Below, one piece after another: positions 17,840 through 26,321 of a stretch of DNA of 64,000 nucleotides. The notes below the pieces were generated by a model. The model searched no databases. It was not told the DNA's origin and saw nothing but the letters and a program-made list of their open reading frames with translations. Where the stretch lies: the NCBI RefSeq assembly GCF_000092405.1, contig NC_014220.1:558001-622000 (forward strand), given 5' to 3'. The stretch comes from Syntrophothermus lipocalidus DSM 12680. Lineage in GTDB: Bacteria > Bacillota > Syntrophomonadia > Syntrophomonadales > Syntrophothermaceae. Both the position numbers and the translations under genes were made by a program. Position 1 is the stretch's first letter, and each line of letters begins with the position of its first letter.

Positions 17840-18526
17840 ATGAGCGGAGAGGAGCTGACACTTTTTCCCGAGATAGAACCGGTACGACCGGAATGGGGAC
17901 AAGACCACTATTTTGCGTTTCTGCCCGGGGTCAAAAGGGAAGAATCATTCTTAGAGATCAGCAGCCTGGAAGAACTGGCTGCCAGGGCGGGAGCCTGCAG
18001 TCGCTGCCGACTGCGTTCCGGCTGCCGGCAGGTGGTCTTCGGAGAGGGGGATCAGAAAGCGGATCTGATGCTGGTAGGAGAGGGGCCGGGGCAGGTTGAA
18101 GACGAGCAGGGGCGGCCGTTTGTGGGGCCTGCCGGGCAGTTGCTGGACCGCATCCTGGAAGCGTGTGCTATCCGCCGGGATGAGGTTTATATCACCAATA
18201 TCGTCAAGTGCCGGCCTCCAGGCAACCGCTTACCAAATCCGGATGAAGTGGCTGCCTGCAGGGGATGGTTAGAGGCCCAGATAAGGCTGATGAGCCCGCG
18301 CATAATCGTCTGTTTGGGGCTTTTGGCGACCAGGACGGTAATAGAGGCCAAGGCTACCATGGCCGGGATCCACGGGCAGTGGTTCAAGCGCGGTGACGTG
18401 TGGATGATGGCCGTTTACCACCCCGCTGCCTTACTCCGTGATCCCAGGCTGAAAAGGCCGGCTTGGGAGGACTTTAAACTGATAAGAGATAAATACCAGC
18501 AGCTAAAACGAGGTGAGCTGGGCTGA
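17840..18526 (+). CDS. Uracil-DNA glycosylase, family 4/5 (iron-sulfur)
   Basis: 228 residues. Removes uracil from DNA. Visible features: four cysteines for a [4Fe-4S] cluster (CSRC near residue 53, then C in NIVKCRPPGN and in AACRGW), the catalytic-site motif GEGPGQVEDEQGRPFVGPAG and the C-terminal HPAALLRDP. An extra 40-residue N-terminal tail precedes the core. It overlaps no neighbour but ends 2 bp before tsaE, suggesting a shared transcript. Confidence 0.92.
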   Translation: MSGEELTLFPEIEPVRPEWGQDHYFAFLPGVKREESFLEISSLEELAARAGACSRCRLRSGCRQVVFGEGDQKADLMLVGEGPGQVEDEQGRPFVGPAGQLLDRILEACAIRRDEVYITNIVKCRPPGNRLPNPDEVAACRGWLEAQIRLMSPRIIVCLGLLATRTVIEAKATMAGIHGQWFKRGDVWMMAVYHPAALLRDPRLKRPAWEDFKLIRDKYQQLKRGELG

Positions 18527-18528
18527 AA

Positions 18529-19038
18529 GTGTTGGTACGAGACACCGAATCCATGCTGCAACTAGGAAAGCTAATAGCCAAAAGGTTAGTGCCGGGAGAC
18601 ACCGTCTACTTGATGGGCGAGTTAGGGGCAGGCAAAACTACTCTGGCCCAGGGTATAGTTCGAGGGCTAGGCTATGCGGGACGAGTGACCAGCCCAACTT
18701 TTGCGCTAATCAACGTTTACCAGGGAAGAATTCCTGTATATCATTGCGATTTTTATCGTCTAGAAGAAAAGGACTTTTATGATATCGGGATCGAAGACTA
18801 CCTGGAGAAAGAAGGTATAGTCCTAATAGAGTGGCCGGAGCGGTTGTCGAGAGAATTGCCCGGCAGGGCGTTACTTATAAAGATTGATTTGGTGGACGAT
18901 GATTACGAAGGACCACGCTTAGTGACTATAACTGGGAAAGGCAAGAGGTATGAGGGTAGAGTGGAGGAGTTGAAGACAATTGTTAGTGTTGGCTTTGGAA
19001 ACTGCGACCCGGGTAGCGGGGGTTGCCCTGATCAGTGA
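18529..19038 (+). CDS. tsaE: tRNA t6A biosynthesis ATPase TsaE
   Basis: 169 residues. P-loop GELGAGKTTLAQGI and the downstream VTSPTFALINVY and YHCDFYRLEE motifs identify TsaE, the ATPase that drives turnover of the TsaB-TsaD complex making threonylcarbamoyl-adenosine-37 in tRNA. The GTG start has GAGGTGA about 12 bp upstream. It overlaps tsaB by 59 bp, which is long; a later tsaB start is not obvious from the family start LVLALETATRVAG. Confidence 0.93.
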   Translation: MLVRDTESMLQLGKLIAKRLVPGDTVYLMGELGAGKTTLAQGIVRGLGYAGRVTSPTFALINVYQGRIPVYHCDFYRLEEKDFYDIGIEDYLEKEGIVLIEWPERLSRELPGRALLIKIDLVDDDYEGPRLVTITGKGKRYEGRVEELKTIVSVGFGNCDPGSGGCPDQ

Positions 19039-19684
19039 GGGGAAGGTGCAAAAGGAGATATTCCTGCATTACCGGCAGACCCATTCCCAGACCCTAATGG
19101 TCATGGTAGACGAGGTCTTAAAGGAGTGCGAAGTTGGCCTGAACCAGATCGATGCGGTAGCTGTCAGCATCGGCCCGGGCTCATTCACCGGGCTCCGTAT
19201 CGGCTTAGCTACAGCTAAGGGGTTGGCTATGGGCAGCGGGAAACCGATCGTAGGGATACCGACCCTCGATGCGTTGGCCTATAATGCTTGTCTTTTCCGG
19301 GGTACGGTTTGCCCGGTGCTGGATGCGCGCAAAGATGAGGTGTATACTGCTTTTTATAAAAGCGATGGGTCATGCATGGAACTGGTGGACAGGTATCGGG
19401 TATGTTCACCCCGGGCCTTGGTCGATGATGTGAGAACCAGGGCAACAGATGGAGTGGTTTTTCTCGGTGATGGAGCTGTCAGGTACCGGGAATTTCTCCA
19501 GCAGACTCTCGGGGATGTAGCTGTATGGGTACCTGGCAACCTGGCTTTTCCCAGGGCTTCAAGCGTGGGGTTGTTAGCTTGGCACAAGTTGCGCGGGGGT
19601 GGGATCGACGATGCCAGGTCGATCGTGCCGGTCTACATAAGACTGTCGGAGGCAGAGACCCGGCTGGGGTTGGGAGCTATGTGA
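18980..19684 (+). CDS. tsaB: tRNA t6A biosynthesis scaffold TsaB
   Basis: 234 residues, ASKHA fold. LVLALETATRVAGVALISEG at the N-terminus and VSIGPGSFTGLRIGLATAKG are the TsaB signature. It forms the core dimer with TsaD. TTG 18980 is used because the family starts here and gtggaggag lies upstream; this makes the gene overlap the tsaE end. Confidence 0.93.
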   Translation: MLVLALETATRVAGVALISEGKVQKEIFLHYRQTHSQTLMVMVDEVLKECEVGLNQIDAVAVSIGPGSFTGLRIGLATAKGLAMGSGKPIVGIPTLDALAYNACLFRGTVCPVLDARKDEVYTAFYKSDGSCMELVDRYRVCSPRALVDDVRTRATDGVVFLGDGAVRYREFLQQTLGDVAVWVPGNLAFPRASSVGLLAWHKLRGGGIDDARSIVPVYIRLSEAETRLGLGAM

Positions 19685-19695
19685 GGTGGTTCTGC

Positions 19696-20148
19696 GTGGA
19701 GATTCGAAAGATGGAGCCCGAGGATCTTGACCAGGTTATGTCAATCGAGGAGGTCTCTTTTCCTACCCCGTGGTCGAGGGAGTCCTATGAAGGGGAGATG
19801 CAGAACCGTTTGGCTCACTATATAGTGGGTGACCACGAAGGACAGGTAGTGGGGTATGCGGGGATATGGCTGATTATCGATGAAGGGCATATCACAAACG
19901 TGGCGGTTCACCCTGACTGGCGGGGGCAAGGAGTGGGAGAGATTTTATTGAATGCTCTTATTGCTTTGGCCATGATTCGCGGAGTCCAGAGAATGACTTT
20001 GGAAGTTAGGCCCAGCAACCTGCCAGCCCTGAGGTTGTACAGGAAGCTAAATTTTTTGCCTATAGGCTTGCGTAGGCAGTATTATTCCGATACAGGAGAA
20101 GATGCCATCGTCATGGAGAAGTTGCTTTTGCCAGATGGGTTCGTGTAG
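19696..20148 (+). CDS. rimI: Ribosomal-protein-alanine N-acetyltransferase
   Basis: 150 residues, GNAT fold. Acetyl-CoA site HPDWRGQGVGEILLNALI, then LEVRPSNLPALRLYRKLNF and the C-terminal RRQYYSDTGEDAIVM typical of RimI, which acetylates the N-terminus of S18. GTG 19696 sits 6 bp after GAGGTGG and is preferred to the longer frame. The tsaE-tsaB-rimI-tsaD order is the common Firmicutes arrangement. Confidence 0.92.
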   Translation: MEIRKMEPEDLDQVMSIEEVSFPTPWSRESYEGEMQNRLAHYIVGDHEGQVVGYAGIWLIIDEGHITNVAVHPDWRGQGVGEILLNALIALAMIRGVQRMTLEVRPSNLPALRLYRKLNFLPIGLRRQYYSDTGEDAIVMEKLLLPDGFV

Positions 20149-20173
20149 ACAGTGGTGGGTGGTGGGATTATAA

Positions 20174-21184
20174 GTGGTGGAGAAAGAACTGGTAATTTTA
20201 GGGATTGAAACGTCGTGCGACGATACCGGGGCCGCGTTGGTCAGAGGTGGGCGGGAGATCCTGGCTAACGTTGTGCAATCGCAGGTGGCAGTGCACCAGA
20301 GATTTGGCGGGGTTGTACCAGAAGTGGCTTCGCGTAAACACATAGAGAATATAGGTCCGGTAGTGGAAGAATGCATGAAAAAATCCGGCCTTAACTATCA
20401 GGACGTAGACGTCATCGCGGTTACCAACCGTCCTGGGCTGATCGGGGCGTTGCTAGTAGGTGTGTCTTTCGCGAAAGGCCTTGCCTACGCGTTGGATAAG
20501 CCTTTGCTGGCTATAAACCATTTGGAAGGGCATATTTATGCGAATTTCTTGGAACATGAAGGGATAGAGTTCCCCTTGGTGTGTTTGATAGTCTCGGGTG
20601 GACACACCAGCCTGGTTTATATGCGAACCCACGGGGATATGGAGGTGATGGGACAGACCAGGGACGATGCTGCGGGCGAAGCTTTTGACAAGATTGCCCG
20701 CTTTTTGAATTTGGGCTATCCTGGGGGGCCGGCGATAGAGAAAGCGGCCCAGCAGGGAAGCGAAGGGGTTTACCATCTCCCAAGGGCATACCTGGGAAAA
20801 GACGAGTTCGAATTCAGTTTCAGCGGGCTTAAAACCGCCACCATGAACCTTTGGACCAAATTGAAGAAATCGGGGCAAGAGCTTAACGTCAATCACCTGG
20901 CGGCCGAGTTTCAAGCGGCCGTGGTCGAGGTCTTGGTAGAGAAGACGGTAGCCGCAGCCAGGTCTCGAGGGGTTAGGACCGTGCTTTTGGCCGGGGGGGT
21001 AGCGGCCAACAGATTGCTGCGGGAAAGGCTGTCGAACCGGTGTCAGGAAACGAGTCTGAACTTGTTTTATCCTCCGATTGCCCTGTGTACTGACAACGCG
21101 GCCATGATCGCATCCTGTGCTGCATATCGGCTGGAACTGGATAAACCTGCGGCGTTGACTTTGAATGCATACCCAGGACTTTGA
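20174..21184 (+). CDS. tsaD: tRNA t6A transferase TsaD
   Basis: 336 residues. Transfers threonylcarbamoyl to A37 of ANN-decoding tRNAs. LGIETSCDDTGAALV is the N-terminal phosphate site, HLEGHIYANF holds the two metal-binding histidines, and the C-terminal CTDNAAMIASC is conserved. GTG start. Ends the t6A operon; two DnaA-box-like 9-mers follow. Confidence 0.95.
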   Translation: MVEKELVILGIETSCDDTGAALVRGGREILANVVQSQVAVHQRFGGVVPEVASRKHIENIGPVVEECMKKSGLNYQDVDVIAVTNRPGLIGALLVGVSFAKGLAYALDKPLLAINHLEGHIYANFLEHEGIEFPLVCLIVSGGHTSLVYMRTHGDMEVMGQTRDDAAGEAFDKIARFLNLGYPGGPAIEKAAQQGSEGVYHLPRAYLGKDEFEFSFSGLKTATMNLWTKLKKSGQELNVNHLAAEFQAAVVEVLVEKTVAAARSRGVRTVLLAGGVAANRLLRERLSNRCQETSLNLFYPPIALCTDNAAMIASCAAYRLELDKPAALTLNAYPGL

Positions 21185-21201
21185 TCCTTGTGAGGAAAGT
21201 C

Positions 21202-21219
21202 TGTGGATACTGTGGATAA
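21202..21219 (+). promoter_or_regulatory. Two tandem DnaA-box-like 9-mers
   Basis: TGTGGATAC (21202-21210) abuts TGTGGATAA (21211-21219). The second is the exact reverse complement of the consensus DnaA box TTATCCACA; the first differs at the last base. They are head-to-tail with no spacer in the 162-bp gap between tsaD and lgt. DnaA binding is inferred. Confidence 0.5.
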
Positions 21220-21346
21220 CTCTGTTAATAACTCTTGTTGGCTATTGGCAAAGACTTTGGGACAGTGTTTTTCACTAAACAGTCGTTTGCCCAGTAATGT
21301 AGGGATTTTTGCCTGTGAATATCTGTGAAACAAAGGAGTATCTGAG

Positions 21347-22093
21347 ATGCACCCCATCTTGTTCAGAATAGGAAAGGTTTCCGTTTACTCGTACGGCTTC
21401 ATGATGGCTTTAGGCATTGCCGTGGCTGTTGTCGGGATGCGGAGGATGTTCAAACAGAACGGGTATCCGGAAGAGAAGCTTTATGACCTGGCTCTGGTTG
21501 CGGTTATAAGCGGGTTAATCGGTTCTCGCCTGTTCTACGTCGTTTTTTACGCTTGGGACGCTTTCTTAGAAAACCCGCTGATGTTTTTTAATTTGCAAGG
21601 GGGAGGGCTGGTGTTTTACGGCTCCTTCTTAGGTGGTCTCGTTGGTGGGATTGTCTATCTTTGGAGACAAAAGATGCCCTTCTGGGAGGTGGCCGACATG
21701 GCTGCTCCTTATCTGGCTCTGGCTTATGCTATCGGACGCGTAGGGTGCTTTTTAAACGGATGCTGTTACGGCAAGCCGACCAGTTTGCCGTGGGGGGTCG
21801 TTTTCCCGGGGATTGGTGGAGTAGCGCGACACCCGACCCAGATCTACAGTTCCCTAGCGGCCTTGGGCCTTTTCGTGTTTCTTTCTTGGCTCTACTCCCG
21901 GCGACATTTCTCCGGACAGGTATTTCTTTGCTACGTGGCTGGCTATGCCCTGATAAGGTTTATTATCGAGTTCTGGCGAGAGAACCTGGTATTGTGGGCA
22001 GGTTTGACCGTAGGCCAGGTTATGGGCTTGGCGGCAATATTGTTAACGCTGCCCTTTTACATGGTGCTAAAGCGGGGCATTCGGCATGGCTGA
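21347..22093 (+). CDS. lgt: Prolipoprotein diacylglyceryl transferase
   Basis: 248 residues, seven membrane spans. Lgt attaches diacylglycerol to the lipobox cysteine of prolipoproteins. The family markers are HPILFRIGKVSVYSYGFMMA at the start, GGGLVFYGSFLGG and AYAIGRVGCFLNGCCYGKPT, a Clostridia variant of the GRxGNFxNxE signature, and RHPTQIYSS. ATG start after caaaggag. Overlaps the following gene by 8 bp. Confidence 0.88.
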   Translation: MHPILFRIGKVSVYSYGFMMALGIAVAVVGMRRMFKQNGYPEEKLYDLALVAVISGLIGSRLFYVVFYAWDAFLENPLMFFNLQGGGLVFYGSFLGGLVGGIVYLWRQKMPFWEVADMAAPYLALAYAIGRVGCFLNGCCYGKPTSLPWGVVFPGIGGVARHPTQIYSSLAALGLFVFLSWLYSRRHFSGQVFLCYVAGYALIRFIIEFWRENLVLWAGLTVGQVMGLAAILLTLPFYMVLKRGIRHG

Positions 22094-22667
22094 AAACAGG
22101 CGACAGAGCATACGCGGCGAAAAACGGCGGCTGCGCGAGGGTTTATCTACGACGGAAGTTGAAAGAAACAGCCGGGCCGTGGTTGAGCACCTATCACACA
22201 TGACACCCCTGCTCAAGGCTTCTGTCATCATGGGATATATCGCCATCGACAACGAGATAGATGTCTGGCCTTTTTTGGAGCAATGCTTGAGTCAGGGTAA
22301 GGTGGTCGTTTTGCCGCGAATAGAAACGGTCACGAACCGTTTGGTGGCGGTGAGATTCATCGGCGAAGAGGGCTTGAGAAAAGGAAGGTTTGGTCTTATG
22401 GAGCCTGAAGGGGATGCTTTTCCGCCAGAATTGATTGATGCCGTCATAGTACCTGGGCTCGCTTTTGATATGCGCGGGTACCGCTTGGGTTATGGCAAGG
22501 GTTATTATGACCGTTTCCTTCCCGAGTTAAGACCAGGGACTCTGACCATAGGGGTGGCCCACAGCCTGCAGGTAGCCGACGAGATTCCTTACTATCCCCA
22601 TGACCACCGCTTGGCTTATCTGGTCACCGAACGGGGGGTAATTCCGTGCGAAAATGGACATCGGTAG
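22086..22667 (+). CDS. 5-formyltetrahydrofolate cyclo-ligase
   Basis: 193 residues. Converts 5-formyl-THF to 5,10-methenyl-THF with ATP. Basic N-terminus (RGEKRRLREGL), KVVVLPRIE and the ATP-binding GYRLGYGKGYYDRFLPEL are diagnostic. Start overlaps the lgt end, so it is translationally coupled. Confidence 0.92.
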   Translation: MAENRRQSIRGEKRRLREGLSTTEVERNSRAVVEHLSHMTPLLKASVIMGYIAIDNEIDVWPFLEQCLSQGKVVVLPRIETVTNRLVAVRFIGEEGLRKGRFGLMEPEGDAFPPELIDAVIVPGLAFDMRGYRLGYGKGYYDRFLPELRPGTLTIGVAHSLQVADEIPYYPHDHRLAYLVTERGVIPCENGHR

Positions 22668-22757
22668 GCGTAGCATGGACGACATGTGATTTCAAACACC
22701 ATAGCGTCAGAAAAAGAAAGTCGCACAAGGCCATAACCAAGACTCAGTAAAGCCTGC

Positions 22758-23912
22758 CTAGTTACAACCAAACCTCACATTGATCACGACAATCTCAGGG
22801 TGGTTGCCCACGCGTATAGGAGGCCCCCAAGTCCCGAAGCCACAGGACACTATAACCTGAAGATTGTCCTTACGCAGGTAGCCCCAGTCGACTTCATACA
22901 CCCTGCGGGTTACAAACCGGTTGGGAAACAGCTGACCCAGATGGGTGTGGCCGGAAACTTGCAAGTCAACCCCTTCATTTAAGGCCTCGTCCAGGTCAAT
23001 GGGCTGGTGGTCCATCAGGATTATCGGGCGAGAACGGTCAATTCCGGCAAGGATCCGGGCCAAAGGAAGGCGGGTTTTGCCAGCCATTATCCGGGCAAGT
23101 TTTTCATTACGCCCGGCCAGATAAAAGCTGTTTTTGACCAGGACGACATCATCGCAGAGGACAGTTATTCCAGCCTTTTCGAGGAGATTGATGGTTTCTT
23201 CAACCCTACCTCCGATGTATTCGTGATTGCCCAGAACCGCGTAGGTTCCGTACCTGGTCTTAAGCTGGCTCAGTAATTCTACTACGTTGTGCTCGGGCCA
23301 AGGTCCAGGATGGTCATCGACAATGTCTCCCGGGAGAAGGACAAGGTCGGGATCTAAGTGGTTGACCGTAGTTACCAGATGGGAGAGCCTTTTGGGACCG
23401 ATTATGGTTCCCAGGTGCACATCTGATACCATCACTATACGCAGTTTATCGAGCTCAGGACTAGCTTTAGGGATTCTTACCTCATGATAGGTGACGCGTG
23501 GGTTCTGAGCATTCCAGACCCCATATCCTACAATTCCTAAGGTCATAAAGAGGGCAACCGAGGTAGTAAGGTGAGCTTCGGAGGGTGACGGGCTAACAAA
23601 TCCGGCGTAGGATCCTATCAGGCGAATTGTATCCCCCAGTCCCAGGAGGAGAAAGAGGTAAAACATGGCAGCCAACCAGTACGAACCGACGATGACCAGA
23701 GCAGACGCAAGGCGCGGGGGCAGGTACGGGCCAGCTACCCGGGCCGCAAGATAGGAGAAGGCAACCAGCCAGAAAAATGACCAGAAAAGTACCGGGGAAC
23801 CGGGTGAAAGTAAAGGGGACGCAAGCGCCCAGAGCCGCTTGCCGATGTAATAGTTCATAATCCCGTAAAGCAGGATAATAACCGCTATTATCAACAGACG
23901 AGTTGTCCTCAT
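22758..23912 (-). CDS. Membrane-anchored metallophosphoesterase (YkuE/YaeI-like)
   Basis: 384 residues. The first 140 residues contain four or five membrane spans; the C-terminal calcineurin-like domain has the full metal motif set: SDVHLGTIIGPKRL, LLPGDIVDD, LGNHEYIGG, DHQP and SGHTHLGQLFPN. Relatives hydrolyse UDP-diacylglucosamine-like or other phosphoesters at the membrane; the substrate is not known here. ATG 23912. Confidence 0.88.
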   Translation of the reverse strand: MRTTRLLIIAVIILLYGIMNYYIGKRLWALASPLLSPGSPVLFWSFFWLVAFSYLAARVAGPYLPPRLASALVIVGSYWLAAMFYLFLLLGLGDTIRLIGSYAGFVSPSPSEAHLTTSVALFMTLGIVGYGVWNAQNPRVTYHEVRIPKASPELDKLRIVMVSDVHLGTIIGPKRLSHLVTTVNHLDPDLVLLPGDIVDDHPGPWPEHNVVELLSQLKTRYGTYAVLGNHEYIGGRVEETINLLEKAGITVLCDDVVLVKNSFYLAGRNEKLARIMAGKTRLPLARILAGIDRSRPIILMDHQPIDLDEALNEGVDLQVSGHTHLGQLFPNRFVTRRVYEVDWGYLRKDNLQVIVSCGFGTWGPPIRVGNHPEIVVINVRFGCN

Positions 23913-24102
23913 AAAGTATCAACTACTCCCACGCAGCCAAAATTCCTATCCTACCCTGCAGAGAGGCTTGCCTTCGCTTTTTCATCTTTGAGGGTCTTTG
24001 GGCCTCTCAAACTTATACCGATAGTAGCTGCTATCGATATTCTAAGGCTGGTGGGCAGGATAATCAACTCGAGGGCAGTCAGGACTCATTTTCGGGTTTG
24101 GC

Positions 24103-24131
24103 TTGGGCCAATCCGACTTTTGTAGTATAAT
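24103..24131 (+). promoter_or_regulatory. Sigma-A promoter of the molybdenum-cofactor locus
   Basis: TTGGGC (24103-24108) and a perfect TATAAT (24126-24131) with a 17-bp spacer. The predicted start of transcription, about 24138, lies directly before the riboswitch P1 helix. Confidence 0.75.
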
Positions 24132-24142
24132 GCAGAAAAATG

Positions 24143-24284
24143 GATACTCGGTCTCCGACCCGGTGGTCCTAAGGCGGGTGCCTTGCCGCTATGGCAACCG
24201 GGCGATAGGGTTTACCTGGAAACGGGTAAGCCTCCCATATGGAAAGGAGCCGCTGGTAAACTGAGGGCGCTCTTTCCGAGTGTC
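24143..24284 (+). ncRNA. Moco-type riboswitch (molybdenum/tungsten cofactor RNA)
   Basis: Nine bases at 24143-24151 pair completely (one G-U) with 24276-24284, closing a 142-nt domain. Inside are several stem-loops, including GTTTACC-TGGAAAC-GGGTAAGC and the conserved-looking AAGCCTCCC and GGAAAGGAGCCGC stretches of the Moco motif. The Moco RNA precedes molybdopterin genes in many bacteria, and that is the context here. A T-run (7 T) follows the 3' P1 strand and a strong RBS follows that, so either termination or ribosome access could be controlled. Whether it prefers molybdenum or tungsten cofactor is open. Confidence 0.75.
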
Positions 24285-24309
24285 TATTTTTTTGCAAGGA
24301 GGGTAAGGA

Positions 24310-24486
24310 ATGGACAGGAAAGCCGAGATTGCCCAAAAATTGAGGGAAGTAGCTCCCGGCGGGCGGATTAGCTGTACCCAGGCCCGTAAGGTGGCAGAAG
24401 AGTTACAGGTGTCTCCGCGGGAAGTAGGGGAGATATGCGATGAACTCAAAATAAAGATCTTCGCCTGTGAACTGGGATGCTTTTAG
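24310..24486 (+). CDS. 58-residue conserved protein linked to Moco genes
   Basis: Short gene from ATG 24310 to TAG 24484-24486 with AAGGAGGG just upstream. Helix-turn-helix-like middle (CTQARKVAEELQVSPREVGE) and a cysteine-containing end (IKIFACELGCF). I recall similar small proteins ending in xLGCF beside molybdopterin genes in sulfate reducers and Moorella; the function is not known. It is the first gene after the riboswitch, so probably controlled by it. Confidence 0.7.
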   Translation: MDRKAEIAQKLREVAPGGRISCTQARKVAEELQVSPREVGEICDELKIKIFACELGCF

Positions 24487-24699
24487 TGTAGCGTTACAGC
24501 AAGAGGGATTAGGTCAGCGTATAAATCGAAGTGAAGGTGGCTGCCTATTAACGTGGTGTGCATAGTAAACCAGATGGAATCGGCGTTAGTCTGGTTGACA
24601 TTGGGCCAGACCAAGGCACAGATTATTTGGGCATGAAACGTTAATAATTGTTCACGTCGGTGCAAATCAGCGTTCATCTGCCCCAAAAATCGATTGGCG
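24487..24699. other. Non-coding stretch before the nested inverted repeat
   Basis: No convincing gene. A small hairpin (GTCTGG with CCAGAC, about 24586-24608) is the only structure noticed. Confidence 0.5.
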
Positions 24700-24983
24700 G
24701 GAGGAGTGTTAGCCAGCTCGCTCCAAGACTCCTCGCCTGCAACACATCGGCTCACTTCGGTGCGAAGCGGACCGCTCGGGATTCGTCCGGCACTCAGGGA
24801 ATGGCATGCTCCGGGAAATCGCTGCTTACGAAAAGGTCTCCCAAGCCAGACTCATCCTGAGTGCCGGAACTCAGTCCCTCGCTGCTCGAAACCTCCTGTT
24901 TCTCGCTCCGCTTCGCAGCCCTCAGTTTCACCGTGTGTTGCAACGGCTCGTCATACGTCGCTTCGCCCGGCTAACACTCCTCC
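24700..24983. repeat. 284-bp nested inverted repeat (fold-back element)
   Basis: Four pairs of perfect arms nest inside one another: 24700-24714 with 24969-24983 (15 bp, GGAGGAGTGTTAGCC), 24738-24746 with 24934-24942 (9 bp), 24762-24771 with 24907-24916 (10 bp, GCGAAGCGGA) and 24786-24798 with 24856-24868 (13 bp, TCCGGCACTCAGG). The segments between them pair poorly. No transposase or open frame with family features is inside. It could be a non-autonomous mobile element or a large structured RNA between the 58-residue gene and moeA. Confidence 0.75.
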
Positions 24984-25078
24984 ACGGTCGCATTTTCGTT
25001 CTCTAGCGGTGACTCGGATAAGAGTCATAAAGGTCTGCGTCTATCAGGTGCTAATTCAAGCAGAAAGGTGGACAAGAG

Positions 25079-26287
25079 TTGCCGGAGTTTTTTAAGGTGG
25101 TCCGGATTGAGGAAGCTCAGGCCTTATTAAGATCGAGTTTCCCTTCCCCGAGGATAGAAGAGGTTGAGTTAGGCGAGGCCTTGGGGCGGGTTTTGGCCAC
25201 GGATGTTGTCAGCCGGGAGAATATTCCTTCTTTTCCAAGGTCGACCGTAGACGGGTATGCAGTGAGAGCACAAGATACCTTCGGGAGCAGCGAATCGATG
25301 CCCGGCTTTTTGACTTATAAGGGAGAAATTCTTATGGGAGCGGAACCGGATATCGCTGTCGAAACCGGCGAGTGTGCCTGGATACCGACAGGCGGTATGT
25401 TGCCACCTGGAGCAGATGCGGCGGTGATGGTGGAATATACCGAGCGTTTGGGAGACGACACGGTTCTGATCAACAGGCCGGTTGGTCCCGGCGAGAACGT
25501 GGTTAGAGTAGGAGAGGACGTCAGGCAGGGGGAGGTTGTTTGTCGGGGAGGGCACTGGCTACGACCGCAGGATTTAGGTGTCCTGGCCTCGTTAGGCATA
25601 GTGCGCGTCTCCGTTTTTTGCCGGGAAGGCGTGGGCATAATATCGAGCGGTGACGAGATCCTACCAATAGAGGAAGTACCGGGGCCGGGCCAGGTTAGGG
25701 ACGTCAACTCTTACAGCTTGAAGGGAGCGGTCCTGGAGGCTGGGGGTCGCCCACAATTGTATGGCATTATCCCAGACGATGCGGGGAGACTGCGCGAGGT
25801 GTTGGGCAAGGCTCTACATGATAACCGCTTGGTGCTGTTATCTGGCGGGAGTTCCGTGGGGTACCGCGATCTCAGCTTGGAAATCCTGATGTCATTACCT
25901 GGAGCGGAACTTTTGTTTCATGGCATAGCCGCTCGCCCCGGTAAGCCGACCATGGCGGTACGGGTCGATGATAGACTGGTGGTAGGGTTGCCAGGTCACC
26001 CAGTCGCTTGCTACATGATGTTCTTGTTGCTATGCCGGCCGCTTCTGGGAGCACCTGATCCTGTAAAGGTGCGGGCTGTGATGAAATCTGCCGTAGCTTC
26101 TCAGGCCGGTCGAGACGATTACTTGCGGGTATCACTGAGGGATGAAAGCGAAGGCCTGGTGGCTGCGCCGGTTTACGGTAAATCGGGTTTGATCAAAATC
26201 ATGGCCCGGGCAGACGGATATGTACATATTCCGTATGAGAAACAAGGGATTAAGGCGGGGGAGCCGGTTGTGGTGACCTTGTTTTAG
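25079..26287 (+). CDS. moeA: Molybdopterin molybdotransferase MoeA
   Basis: 402 residues. Inserts molybdate (or tungstate) into adenylated molybdopterin. RSTVDGYAVRAQDTF, GAEPDIAVETGECAWIPTGG, the MoaB/Mog-like domain with SGDEILPIEE and LLSGGSSVGYRDL, and PGKPTMAV are all in MoeA order. TTG start after aaaggtgg. First of two MoeA homologues in a row. Confidence 0.92.
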   Translation: MPEFFKVVRIEEAQALLRSSFPSPRIEEVELGEALGRVLATDVVSRENIPSFPRSTVDGYAVRAQDTFGSSESMPGFLTYKGEILMGAEPDIAVETGECAWIPTGGMLPPGADAAVMVEYTERLGDDTVLINRPVGPGENVVRVGEDVRQGEVVCRGGHWLRPQDLGVLASLGIVRVSVFCREGVGIISSGDEILPIEEVPGPGQVRDVNSYSLKGAVLEAGGRPQLYGIIPDDAGRLREVLGKALHDNRLVLLSGGSSVGYRDLSLEILMSLPGAELLFHGIAARPGKPTMAVRVDDRLVVGLPGHPVACYMMFLLLCRPLLGAPDPVKVRAVMKSAVASQAGRDDYLRVSLRDESEGLVAAPVYGKSGLIKIMARADGYVHIPYEKQGIKAGEPVVVTLF

Positions 26288-26321
26288 GTTGAACCAACAC
26301 TGAAAGCAGGGAGACGGACTT

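Noticed and set aside
24648-25095. Several overlapping open frames in the 24.6-25.1 kb gap
   Set aside because: They arise from the inverted-repeat sequence, have unusual Arg/Ser-rich compositions and no ribosome sites.
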